Part shown: positions 1-8,350 of the stretch, one piece after another
Position numbering within the stretch: the stretch's first letter is position 1
How the letters are laid out: each line of letters opens with the position of its first letter
Source: Chakrabartyella piscis
GTDB taxonomy: Bacteria > Bacillota > Clostridia > Lachnospirales > Anaerotignaceae
Direction of reading: 5' to 3'
NCBI GenBank assembly: GCA_030067835.1
Contig: CP092441.1
Span: 2,666,001 to 2,730,000 of the forward strand
DNA: 64,000 bases
The notes under the pieces: model-generated
Told to the model about the DNA's origin: nothing
Seen by the model: the letters and a program-made list of their open reading frames with translations, nothing else
The model's database searches: none
Program-made: the position numbers and the translations under genes

Positions 1-797
1 ACATCAAAGTTTCCTGTTGCCAAAGCCATAATTGCACCCACAGTAATCATCATAACCGCTGCTGGCAATACACCGATAAAAGTTGCTTTCGTAGCATCTG
101 CTCTACTTTTTGCGTATCTTGCATAATCACAATTGATAACTGTCCCAACTGCAAACAATCCAATAATCATGGAAATCGCTGCACTCATAGGCATTTCTGC
201 TTCTGGTGTCATTGCCATCAAACCAGACATACCCACACCCGATGCCGCTTTTCCTGCACCAAAGATACACATTGCAACCAAAGCTGGTACTGCGATATAG
301 TTCAAAATTTTCATCATATTAAATCCATAAACTGCTGTCACCAACATAATTGCACCCCAGATGAGGCAAGAAATCCAAAATGGGAAGGTAACACCCATCA
401 TTGCCATCAAGGTATTGAAAGCAGTTGCACAAGTTGCTGTTTGCACCCCAAACCAACCCAATTGGGCGATGAATACAACCAAACTGGTCAACAAGGAGGA
501 GCCCCTGTCACCAAAAGCTTTTGTTGCACACATAGCAGAGGGCAATCCTAAATCTGTTGCCATCATACCTGTCAACACCATGATTGCACTACAAATTAAA
601 AATCCCAAGAATGCTGCCAAAATAATATTGCCCAAGGTCATTGCTGCCGATAACATCCCACCAACCATCAACATTGGAATACAAATCATTGTTCCAATCC
701 ATAAAAATGCAATGCTCACCCAACTTTGTCGTTCACTGTCCAAAACACGGCTCATAGCCTTGCTTTCCACATTGGTTTTTTTCTTTTCTTGTTCCAT
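1..797 (-). CDS. NCS1-family cytosine/purine permease (CodB-like), 3' part cut by window edge
   Basis: The minus-strand frame opens at an ATG (797) and stays open to base 1, giving about 265 residues with no stop. The N-terminus is a short charged segment, followed by repeated hydrophobic helices rich in Gly, Ala and Met, as in 12-TM NCS1 transporters. The order of helices and the early segment around 'SWVSIAFLWIGTMI' resemble CodB-type cytosine permeases, which import nucleobases with a cation. The neighbouring PucR-type regulator fits a purine or pyrimidine use locus. A terminator lies between that gene and this one, so it is probably transcribed separately. Substrate is inferred from family only. 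Confidence 0.8.
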   Translation of the reverse strand, partial: MEQEKKKTNVESKAMSRVLDSERQSWVSIAFLWIGTMICIPMLMVGGMLSAAMTLGNIILAAFLGFLICSAIMVLTGMMATDLGLPSAMCATKAFGDRGSSLLTSLVVFIAQLGWFGVQTATCATAFNTLMAMMGVTFPFWISCLIWGAIMLVTAVYGFNMMKILNYIAVPALVAMCIFGAGKAASGVGMSGLMAMTPEAEMPMSAAISMIIGLFAVGTVINCDYARYAKSRADATKATFIGVLPAAVMMITVGAIMALATGNFD

Positions 798-924
798 ACA
801 CGTTACCCCCTTTGTGTTGGCATCTTTCTACATGGTTATCTTTCTTACAGTGTAGCCAAATGGAAAATTTTTGTATATGTCTGAAAAGTCAAATAACTCC
901 TGCATTTTTTAGTCAAAAAGACAA

Positions 925-965
925 ATAAAAAAGCCTGTCAGAAATTTTCATTCTCCAACAGACTT
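925..965 (-). terminator. Rho-independent terminator of the pucR-like gene
   Basis: Read on the minus strand, AAGTCTGTTGG and TCTGACAGGCTT form an imperfect stem followed by TTTTTTATTTG. It sits just after the stop of the PucR-type gene and before the permease. Confidence 0.7.
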
Positions 966-973
966 CCTTATTC

Positions 974-2539
974 TTATGTTATTCTTTTCAGTGCAAGTGC
1001 CAAATACAAATTGTATTGCGCTGGCATACAATCCAAATCGTATCCCAATCTCTGGCGAATTTTGTTCAGCCGATACTTTATGGTGCTTTCGTGTAGATAT
1101 AAGAGATTTGCTGTTTGCAAAACATTACATTCTGTATCGAAATAATAAATGGATAAGGTTTTCAATAGCTCGTCTGTATTTTTGTATCCCAACAAAGGCA
1201 AAAGCACTTGTTGGTATTCCAAAACCACTTCTTCTCCTTGTGCCAAAATCCGCATACATTCTTGGGTGAATCTAAGCTGTGCCTCTGTAAATACTCGCCT
1301 TTTCGGAAAGATTTTACAAATCATAGGAAAACTATTTTCCATCATCACATATGCCTTTCGAACGTCTTGTGTGGAATCCATTCCACCGCAACAGAATAAA
1401 ATCACATCTTCATCAGACTCTTGCTCCATATAACATTCTGCAAGTTGCATATCCATATCCCAAAATGCCCCATCCTCCATAAAAGCTACAACGCCATCGT
1501 CCACATCATCCACAATGACTCGTTTTTGATGTTCTTTCAGATAGGATTTTAACTTCATCAAATCCAATTGCATCCCCATGCCATTTTTTCTTTTCAGCAC
1601 CCACATAATGCGGATTTTTTTCAAGTCAATTTGATAGTTCACCGCTAGACGCTTCATCATATGAGGATGATTGTTCAAAATGGCTTTCACCAATACATCT
1701 TCATTTTCTGCACAAAACACATCGCTCCAAATGTTTCCAAACATCTGTAGCACTTCCACCACTTGCTCCATACCGTAACCGTCCAAACGACCACCTTCAT
1801 CCAAGGCAAATATTTCTAACCTTTTTCGTCCAGTTGTGTCGAATTTTTTTCGATACACATGAAATTTTCGTTCTTCAATTTCCATGGCGGTGACATCTTT
1901 TTTCTTGGAATACCCCTGCCCTTTTAACTCCTCAAATACCATTTGAAAGATATCCTTAGATGCCATTGGCCAACTTGCCAAACCTTGTATTTCGCCCTCT
2001 CGATTGAACAAGCAAAAAGAACAACGCAAGCGATCACTCAAAATACGCAACACACTATCCACTGTACGTTGGCGTTCAGGCATTCTGGAGATAATTTCCA
2101 TGATATTGTTCACAAAGTATGTTTCCTTCTTCTTTTCCTCAAATATGGCTTCCAAAACCTCTGTAATGACTTCGCTATAACGGTGCTGGAGTACATTTTC
2201 TGGCATCACAATTAATGGAAATGCAAGTTCATCCGCAAGGGCAATCAATTCCTTTGAAATCTCTGGCAAAAAACACCCCACATAATACAATACAAGTCCA
2301 GCTTCGCCCATTTCATGGAGTCTACGAATGGCTTCACACTGGTCTTCCACACTATCTTTTACAGAGATAAACGCACTCAGTATCAGTTCATTTCCCAGAA
2401 AAAGCACATCTGATATGGATGAAATTTTTGCATATTCCAATACGGATACTGTCACCACAAATTGATCCAGCCCTTCATGTCCAGCTATGACCTTTGCTTC
2501 TCGTAAAGCGGATAATTGCAAACAATCTGCCACTACCAT
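974..2539 (-). CDS. PucR-family transcriptional regulator
   Basis: 521 residues. The N-terminal ~130 residues match the PucR purine-catabolism sensor domain pattern. The C-terminal 60 residues hold the PucR-type helix-turn-helix (HESTIKYRLNKIRQRLG). Such proteins are usually single-gene activators of purine or related catabolic genes, which fits the permease next door. The ATG is supported by GGAGGTG 6 bases upstream and by a strong promoter further up. The middle third is less conserved and may be a GGDEF-like/CdaR-like linker region. The ligand is unknown. Confidence 0.85.
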   Translation of the reverse strand: MVVADCLQLSALREAKVIAGHEGLDQFVVTVSVLEYAKISSISDVLFLGNELILSAFISVKDSVEDQCEAIRRLHEMGEAGLVLYYVGCFLPEISKELIALADELAFPLIVMPENVLQHRYSEVITEVLEAIFEEKKKETYFVNNIMEIISRMPERQRTVDSVLRILSDRLRCSFCLFNREGEIQGLASWPMASKDIFQMVFEELKGQGYSKKKDVTAMEIEERKFHVYRKKFDTTGRKRLEIFALDEGGRLDGYGMEQVVEVLQMFGNIWSDVFCAENEDVLVKAILNNHPHMMKRLAVNYQIDLKKIRIMWVLKRKNGMGMQLDLMKLKSYLKEHQKRVIVDDVDDGVVAFMEDGAFWDMDMQLAECYMEQESDEDVILFCCGGMDSTQDVRKAYVMMENSFPMICKIFPKRRVFTEAQLRFTQECMRILAQGEEVVLEYQQVLLPLLGYKNTDELLKTLSIYYFDTECNVLQTANLLYLHESTIKYRLNKIRQRLGYDLDCMPAQYNLYLALALKRIT

Positions 2540-2595
2540 ATTGCACCTCCAGTCCTTCTACATTTATTTTTTCCATAATTTTCTAATTTATGGTC

Positions 2596-2624
2596 ATTAT
2601 ATAAAATATATTGGGTATCGTCAA
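2596..2624 (-). promoter_or_regulatory. SigA-type promoter of the pucR-like gene
   Basis: On the minus strand TTGACG and TATAAT are separated by exactly 17 bases, about 57 bases upstream of the ATG at 2539. Confidence 0.7.
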
Positions 2625-3810
2625 ATATAAATTTCTTTTTTATTTACTGATAAATAGTTTCATATTATATATACAAAAAAGACTTGCATCTCATATTGAA
2701 ATCCAAGCCTTGTATTTTTGCTTTTTTAAGTTGTCATCTGTCTACATACTCTGAAATACCCGATGTCATCCGTTTTTTAGCCATTTTTTGAGGCTCAAAA
2801 ATGCCACTTTTTTACCGATTTTTTCACTCCAAAACCGCCCTCAAACCACAACATCTTGTGGTTTAACCCTCATTTTTAGGCGTTTCACCACAATACGTCA
2901 TCATAGTTATGCACTCAACGTGCCATGAGGATTGGATTCTATTATCACTTGGTGGCACTTATCCCTGGCGGAGCCTTTAATTTTGTAAAAAAGTTTCATT
3001 TTCAGTCTTTCTAAAAATAGCTTTCTGCAAATTTCTTTTTGAAATTACACAGAATAAAACATTCAATGACATAGATGATTGAAAGCTTTATTCCATACAA
3101 TTCACCCTAATCGTTAATCCTGTTACCAATGGCAGCATAAGAGGAAATGATTACGCTTTCTTCTATTAAATTGAATTCATTAAGAAGGTATAGTTTTTTG
3201 TCTTGACAACTGACCCATTATACTTTTAAACAATTTAATATTTTAAAACTTTTTATTTGAAATCCCTTTATTCTTATCATTATCGCCTTTAGTATCAGTA
3301 TAATATACTTTGTTCAAATAAAATATGTCATCGCTTGTTTTCAATGCAATAGCATTTGATAGGTGACCTTTAAATTGAATTTCAGCTTTTTTAGAATAAA
3401 TAAAAATAATTTTCTAGTTCTACGTCAAAATCATATACATCAAATAGTAAAGATTGTTCAGGTTTTGACTTCATTTCATTTTGAATGACAGTAAATACTT
3501 GCCATATCTACTCAACCTAAAATAACCCATATTATTATATACCAATTAAAGCAATTTCTAATTCCTTAATTCTTAAATTTATTATACTATATTTAACGAC
3601 CGTTTAAAACAGATTTTAGTAAATAGCCTTTAAGCAAAAAACGATCATACAAGAACAAATCATCTTGTATGATCTCACTTTTTTATAGCAAAAATCGCCT
3701 TGTAAAACAAGACGATTTCAGGAACTCTTTCTACACATGGCAGATGAGCTACTATTAGTATATGCTATTTTTTAAGTTTTGTCAATAATAATTGAAAAAA
3801 TAAAATCAGT
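2625..3810. other. 1.2 kb without a recognisable gene; several hairpins
   Basis: No frame longer than about 60 codons looks coding. Visible structures are a weak bidirectional stem at 2679-2711 (AAGACTTG / CAAGCCTT), a near-palindrome around 2777-2803 (GCCATTTTTTGAG / GCTCAAAAATGCC), and a perfect 9-bp hairpin AAACCACAA-CATC-TTGTGGTTT at 2843-2864. There are also two terminator-like stems at 3644-3673 (ATCATACAAGA / TCTTGTATGAT, then a T-run on the plus strand) and 3692-3718. The stretch probably holds decayed genes or mini-elements; I cannot name a source. Confidence 0.5.
3644..3686 (+). terminator. Terminator-like hairpin in gene-free region
   Basis: An 11-bp perfect stem (ATCATACAAGA / TCTTGTATGAT) with an 8-base loop is followed on the plus strand by CTCACTTTTTTAT. 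There is no gene immediately upstream on this strand, so it may be a leftover of a lost gene. Confidence 0.45.
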
Positions 3811-3943
3811 ACCACCAGCTTAGCTGGTGGTTTGCTCTGTGGCTATAAGCCACGCTTACCCGCCAACCTCTAAAGTCTTACTTCAGCACTACTTGCCTTA
3901 CAGCTCTATCGAGCCTTATCAGAACTCACCTGCATAGCAGGTG
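3811..3943. repeat. Palindromic mini-element resembling an IS200/IS605 end (MITE-like)
   Basis: Three short perfect hairpins lie within 133 bases: ACCACCAGCT-T-AGCTGGTGGT at 3811-3831, GTGGCT-ATA-AGCCAC at 3839-3853, and CACCTGC-ATA-GCAGGTG at 3927-3943, the last followed by GATTTTTTG. Small subterminal palindromes with few-base loops are the recognition feature of IS200/IS605 ends. No TnpA or TnpB frame is present, so this would be a non-autonomous derivative or a remnant. Confidence 0.5.
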
Positions 3944-3964
3944 GATTTTTTGTCTGTGATACAA

Positions 3965-4480
3965 TTAAAGTTGTTGTTCTATGTATTTTTTATAGTGTTC
4001 TAATTTCTTTTTTAAAGCGTGATCATATTCAAGATAAAATGCTGTAATTAGAAGACAATATTCTCTTCTTGGCTCTAAAACTACCAAATATAACTCTTCT
4101 TCTAATAATAGGTGAACTCGTTCATTGCTTTTAACCTTTTCACGCCATACCTTAATCCCTTCGCAATCATCACACAATGTAGAATCACATTTATAATTTT
4201 CTATAAAGGCTCTAATCCATCTGATACGTTCACATCGTCTAAAATCTGGAACTCGTTCACCATTTTTAATGTAATCTTGGCAAGTAACATGGAAAAAGGC
4301 TTCTGGTTTATTATATTCTATAGGGTGCCAACGAATTTTTATGTTTTTCCCCTCAAAACTAGGTGGATTATCAATGATATCACCCTTAAAGATAGTATAT
4401 ACAGCATCTTCATATTTATTCCAGTCACTATTATAATCTACATATAATTCAAGCGATGGTAGCCAACAATCATTACTCAT
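3965..4480 (-). CDS. Uncharacterised 171-residue protein paired with DUF3800 protein
   Basis: I do not recognise a family. The protein is acidic, has no membrane segment, and has two cysteine pairs in the middle (CDSTLCDDC) that could bind metal. The start is taken as the ATG at 4480 because it overlaps the stop of the upstream DUF3800 gene as ATGA and has GAGGG upstream; a longer reading from a TTG at 4501 is less likely. The overlap suggests translational coupling and a joint function with DUF3800. Confidence 0.65.
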   Translation of the reverse strand: MSNDCWLPSLELYVDYNSDWNKYEDAVYTIFKGDIIDNPPSFEGKNIKIRWHPIEYNKPEAFFHVTCQDYIKNGERVPDFRRCERIRWIRAFIENYKCDSTLCDDCEGIKVWREKVKSNERVHLLLEEELYLVVLEPRREYCLLITAFYLEYDHALKKKLEHYKKYIEQQL

Positions 4481-5190
4481 ATGATATCCCTCGCATTCCA
4501 AAATAGCAAGTTTAACTTTTCCTCTCGTAATAATGTAGTTTTTTCCATACTGTAGCCAGAACGCTCTTTTATTAGATCGATAATTTCTTGTTTAGCTGAA
4601 CTTTTTATGAAGTCATGATCAAACTTACGATTATTGTACCCAAGTGCTCCAATTAACACGTCTACAATCTGCATTATTTCTACTTCTTCTGAACGTATAG
4701 GTTGAAGTCTTTGAATGACTTTTTGTGAAAAATCATACAGAGAATTAGAGCAAACTTCTTTTAATTTTTGCGATTTACTATATGAATTAGTATCTTTTAT
4801 GTCGATATAAACTTCATAACGATCTGAAGGATTAAAAATCACTTTCAACATATCAAAATACATCTTATAGTACCAATCATCATGTGTTTGATTAAATTGT
4901 TTATGGTTTAACTTTGTTTTATCTGGGATGATGATAGCTCGAAAATGCAAATCATCATCGTCAAAGTAATAATTTATTAAGTCCTTATATAGCTCAATCT
5001 TTGCAGGACTAATCTTAGTCCATTTTAATTCCATTGTAGGAGAAACACCATTTCTTTCTTTTATTTTACGAATTCTTTTATTGATTTCACTTAATTTTGA
5101 TTGTGAACACCAAACAGCACCTAAAACCATTACATTAATTCTATCGTTTTCCAAATGACAACTTTCATCACAGTATACATTATATAACAA
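4477..5190 (-). CDS. DUF3800 domain protein
   Basis: 237 residues. The opening YCDES (Asp and Glu close to the N-terminus) and the later conserved Asp residues (YIDIKD, QIVDVLIGA) are typical of DUF3800, a family with an RNase H-like fold inferred from its conserved acids. The start is a TTG with AAGGAG about 10 bases upstream. The gene overlaps the next gene by 4 bases. DUF3800 genes are frequent in mobile and defence loci; here the pair lies beside relics of an HTH gene and a DNA methylase. The biochemical role is unknown. Confidence 0.75.
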   Translation of the reverse strand: MLYNVYCDESCHLENDRINVMVLGAVWCSQSKLSEINKRIRKIKERNGVSPTMELKWTKISPAKIELYKDLINYYFDDDDLHFRAIIIPDKTKLNHKQFNQTHDDWYYKMYFDMLKVIFNPSDRYEVYIDIKDTNSYSKSQKLKEVCSNSLYDFSQKVIQRLQPIRSEEVEIMQIVDVLIGALGYNNRKFDHDFIKSSAKQEIIDLIKERSGYSMEKTTLLREEKLNLLFWNARDII

Positions 5191-5207
5191 ACTTTATCTA
5201 CTCCTTC

Positions 5208-5359
5208 CTATTCCATCGGTTTGATTTTCTCTTCAATGAATGATATTTCTTTTTCGCTTAAACCATATGTTAGTATAATTTAGTTGTTCTATCTTTTAGA
5301 AGAATATCAAAAATATCTTCAGAAATATTATTAATTTCTTTTTCAAGAATATCTATCAT
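5208..5359 (-). pseudogene. Remnant of a DNA adenine methylase (N- and C-terminal ends fused by deletion)
   Basis: From the ATG at 5359 a short frame reads EINNISEDIFDILLKDRTTK, which resembles the N-terminus of adenine-specific methylases of restriction systems, then hits TAA at 5270-5272. A one-base shift continues as LTYGLSEKEISFIEEKI and ends at TAG (5208-5210), which resembles the C-terminal tail of such methylases. The catalytic middle (several hundred codons) is absent. The assignment rests on remembered family patterns. Confidence 0.5.
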
Positions 5360-5381
5360 ATTAAGTCACCATCTCCGTTTC

Positions 5382-5593
5382 TTATTCATTGCTAGAGGTA
5401 ATCTCCACAATATCATCTATCTTACAATCAACTACTCGACATATTTTCTCTATCAATTCTAAAGAAATATATATCATTAATTCCTAATCCGCGTAGAAAT
5501 ATTGACACTGTAACCTGCTCTTTTTTACAATTATGCACTACTCATATCTTTATCTATTAATAAATGCAGCAATTTTTTGTATGTAACAGCCAT
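5382..5593 (-). pseudogene. Decayed HTH (Cro/XRE-type) regulator
   Basis: Reading from the ATG at 5593 gives MAVTYKKLLHLLIDKDM, then stops and a shift, then LELIEKICRVVDCKIDDIVE ending at 5382. This is the layout of the ~70-residue XRE-type regulators commonly found beside restriction-modification methylases. At least two in-frame stops and one frameshift make it non-functional. Together with the methylase relic it marks a lost restriction system. Confidence 0.6.
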
Positions 5594-5756
5594 TGTCCTA
5601 CCTCTGCATAATTAATTATTATTATATCACTAAAGTGTGAATTTTTCGAGAGATTTCGGAGCAATTAACTAAAATAGTCAAGTTTTAGAAAATGTGTTTA
5701 TTATATGGTTATAACAACAAAAAGGCAGAGTTTCCTCCACCTTTTCCTCCCTCATT

Positions 5757-7415
5757 CTAATACCACTCCCTATCCTCAATCTTCTGCTCCACAACAATCC
5801 CAGAATGGAACTGTATGGTCAGTTTCATATTTCGATGCACCTTGATTCCTTGTATCAGCCTTTTCACTAGTTCTTCATCGAATTCTACAACCTCTGGATT
5901 GATGGTCCCCACCAATTTATCCACCTCACCTAGGCGAGACTCAAACTGTTCAGCTTTATTATGCTTTCGGATATCTTCCACTTTTGCTTGTTTCAGATTT
6001 TCGATTTCTTCTGATAAGTGTTTATATGCTTCGTCAAATTCTTCGCTGATGCTCCCCTGTTTTGCATTTGCTTCTATGAGTGTAAGCATTTGCTTTTGCA
6101 ACTCTGCTATCTGTTCATCGTATTTTGCAGTGGTTTCCGTTGGCGTATAGTTTCCAATGACTCGTATGACATTTTCCCTCAATATACTAATCATACCATC
6201 TGAATCTTCCACCACCTTATTGATGGCAGTCATAATCGCTCTATGCAAATCATTTTCTTGTATGGTAGGCGATGTTTGGCACTTCGATTGCTTGCCATTT
6301 TTCAATCTATCTTCACATCTCCATACCGCATTCTTCTGACCATATTTCGACCATACTTGTCTACGATATGGATGTCCACATTCGCACACCATCAAATTGG
6401 TTAATACAAATTTGGAACTATGTCTACTCCTCTCTACTTGTTCTTGTTTCTTTTTCTTTTTTGCGACAGTAGATTTGTGTGCATTGGCTCGTCTTAATTT
6501 CTCATCTTGTACTTCGAAGAACAGTTCCTTTGGTATGATAGGTTCATGGTTATGCTCTATAAAATATTGTTGCACATGACCATCATTCACCACTCGTTTT
6601 TTCGTAAGGAAATCTTCAGTGTAAGTCTTTTGCATAAGTGCTGCACCCATCATTTTTTCATTGCTAAGCATTTTCCCAACTACACTTTCATTCCACTTTT
6701 CTTTTCCTGTTACTGTTTTGATGCCATCTGCTTCTAGTCCACGACATATGCTCAATAAACTTCTTCCCTCAAGGTATTCTCGAAATATTCTTCTGACAAT
6801 TTTGGCTTCTTCTGGCACTATCACCAGATTGCCATTTTCATCTTTGGTATACCCCAAGAATTTGTTATGGTTGATTTGTATGATTCCGTTTTCAAACCTT
6901 CTAACAACACCCCATCTTGTATTCTCGCTGATGTTTCGGCTTTCTTCCTGTGCTTGGCTTGATAAAATGGTAATCAGCAATTCACCAGCACCATCCATCG
7001 TATTGATTCCCTCTTTTTCAAATACAATAGGGATTCGTTTTTCTTTCAGTTTTCTGATATTCTCAAGACAATCCACTGTATTTCTTGCAAATCTGGATAC
7101 CGACTTCGTCAGCACCATGTCGATTTCTCCATTCATACAAGCTTGTATCATCAGATTGAAACTATCACGATGTGCTGTTGCTGTGGCACTCTTGCCCTCG
7201 TCAGCGAATATTCCAGCCATCTTCCAATTTGGATTTTGATTGATTTTATTGGTGAAGTGTTCCACTTGGGTTTCGTAGCTATTTTCTTGTTCTTCTAGTA
7301 GTGTGCTGACACGACAATAGGCTGCAACTCTTAATTTCTTCTGTTCCATTCTGATGCATTTATCGTATTTCATTTGTGGTGGTATGATTGCCACTGTTTT
7401 CTTAGCAACTGCCAT
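5757..7415 (-). CDS. Large serine recombinase 1 of 3
   Basis: About 552 residues. The N-terminal resolvase domain has the catalytic serine in AAYCRVSTL, followed by a recombinase domain (~residues 190-290), a zinc ribbon (CECGHPYRR ... CEDR), and a long C-terminal coiled coil. Integrases of this class join attP and attB by cutting with the serine. The ATG at 7415 is preferred to that at 7421 because it lies 6 bases from GGAAG. It overlaps the stop of the next recombinase gene, so the three are translated as one unit. The gene lies at the left end of the ICE, so the attachment site may be just beyond it. Confidence 0.85.
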   Translation of the reverse strand: MAVAKKTVAIIPPQMKYDKCIRMEQKKLRVAAYCRVSTLLEEQENSYETQVEHFTNKINQNPNWKMAGIFADEGKSATATAHRDSFNLMIQACMNGEIDMVLTKSVSRFARNTVDCLENIRKLKEKRIPIVFEKEGINTMDGAGELLITILSSQAQEESRNISENTRWGVVRRFENGIIQINHNKFLGYTKDENGNLVIVPEEAKIVRRIFREYLEGRSLLSICRGLEADGIKTVTGKEKWNESVVGKMLSNEKMMGAALMQKTYTEDFLTKKRVVNDGHVQQYFIEHNHEPIIPKELFFEVQDEKLRRANAHKSTVAKKKKKQEQVERSRHSSKFVLTNLMVCECGHPYRRQVWSKYGQKNAVWRCEDRLKNGKQSKCQTSPTIQENDLHRAIMTAINKVVEDSDGMISILRENVIRVIGNYTPTETTAKYDEQIAELQKQMLTLIEANAKQGSISEEFDEAYKHLSEEIENLKQAKVEDIRKHNKAEQFESRLGEVDKLVGTINPEVVEFDEELVKRLIQGIKVHRNMKLTIQFHSGIVVEQKIEDREWY

Positions 7416-8331
7416 TTTCATCTTCCTTTCCTGGTTTATATTGTTCTGTTATTGTCACTCCATTGATAAATCGAATTTGTACGTTTCCATCTTCATAGAT
7501 TGTGATTCGTTCTATGATTTGACAAAAGATTTCTTCGTCAAACTCCGTAAGTGGTGCAACACCTGTCAACACCTCTTGGATCACCTTTGTATGTACTTCA
7601 TAGTCATCTACTTTAGATTCTTTGTAAGTAAGCACGGCTCGTTTGAAGATGAGTTCTTTCAATTCTGTTGACGAAAACATTTCATTTTCCTTTAGTGTTT
7701 CAATCTGTCTTTCCACTCCCAATAGTTCTTCACTTTTTCTTGATTTATATCGTACAGGCTTTTGATCCAATAGTTTCGGTTTGGTAATCACCATATTGAT
7801 TGCGTTTATAGATAGTTCCATCAGTTCTTCCTTGGTGTAAAACAAGTTTCTACATAACACCCTATTTTTGTAGATATACTTTTTGCATTTCCATCTTCGC
7901 TTTTCATAAGACTTTCCACTATGTTCTACATACATTCGATATACTTCACCACAAGTTCCACAATAAATCTTGTTTGCAAAAACATTTTTCTTTTGATAAT
8001 CTGTACGAAAAATCCCTCTATTTAATTGTTTATTTCTTCTTACTCTGATTGCAGCAGCCTGTTCAAAGATTTCTTGTTCTATTAACTTTGGGTGCAGTTC
8101 ATCTCCTAAGTATTTGACATTTTCCAATATTCTTCCAACCGCTATACTTGCCCAATTTGTCTTATCGTTTGCATTCGGTACTTGATTTTCTGTTAATTCT
8201 TTTGACAAGGCAAGTATGCTTTTCCCAGCCACATATTCATTGAAAATTTTGATTACTGTTTGGGATTTCACCTCATCTATAATGAGTTTCCCATTTTCCA
8301 TCTTGTAACCGATTGGTATATATGTTTTCAT
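7402..8331 (-). CDS. Serine-recombinase-like protein lacking the catalytic domain (2 of 3)
   Basis: 309 residues. The protein starts directly in the recombinase (PF07508-like) domain (IPIGYKMENGKLIIDEVKSQ), then has a zinc ribbon (CGTCGEVY ... CKKYIYKNRVLC) and a short coiled C-terminus. The resolvase domain with the catalytic serine is absent, and the intact spacing to the upstream gene (19 bases) argues against recent truncation. It may act as a DNA-binding partner or directionality factor for the two complete recombinases. This role is inference. Confidence 0.75.
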   Translation of the reverse strand: MKTYIPIGYKMENGKLIIDEVKSQTVIKIFNEYVAGKSILALSKELTENQVPNANDKTNWASIAVGRILENVKYLGDELHPKLIEQEIFEQAAAIRVRRNKQLNRGIFRTDYQKKNVFANKIYCGTCGEVYRMYVEHSGKSYEKRRWKCKKYIYKNRVLCRNLFYTKEELMELSINAINMVITKPKLLDQKPVRYKSRKSEELLGVERQIETLKENEMFSSTELKELIFKRAVLTYKESKVDDYEVHTKVIQEVLTGVAPLTEFDEEIFCQIIERITIYEDGNVQIRFINGVTITEQYKPGKEDENGSC

Positions 8332-8350
8332 TTTTCCACCTCCTTTTTCA

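Noticed and set aside
361..855. 164-codon plus-strand frame at the left end
   Set aside because: It lies antisense to the permease frame, which has clear TM-protein character, and has no Shine-Dalgarno or family match.
6661..7239. 192-codon plus-strand frame antisense to recombinase 1
   Set aside because: Shadow of a well supported serine recombinase.
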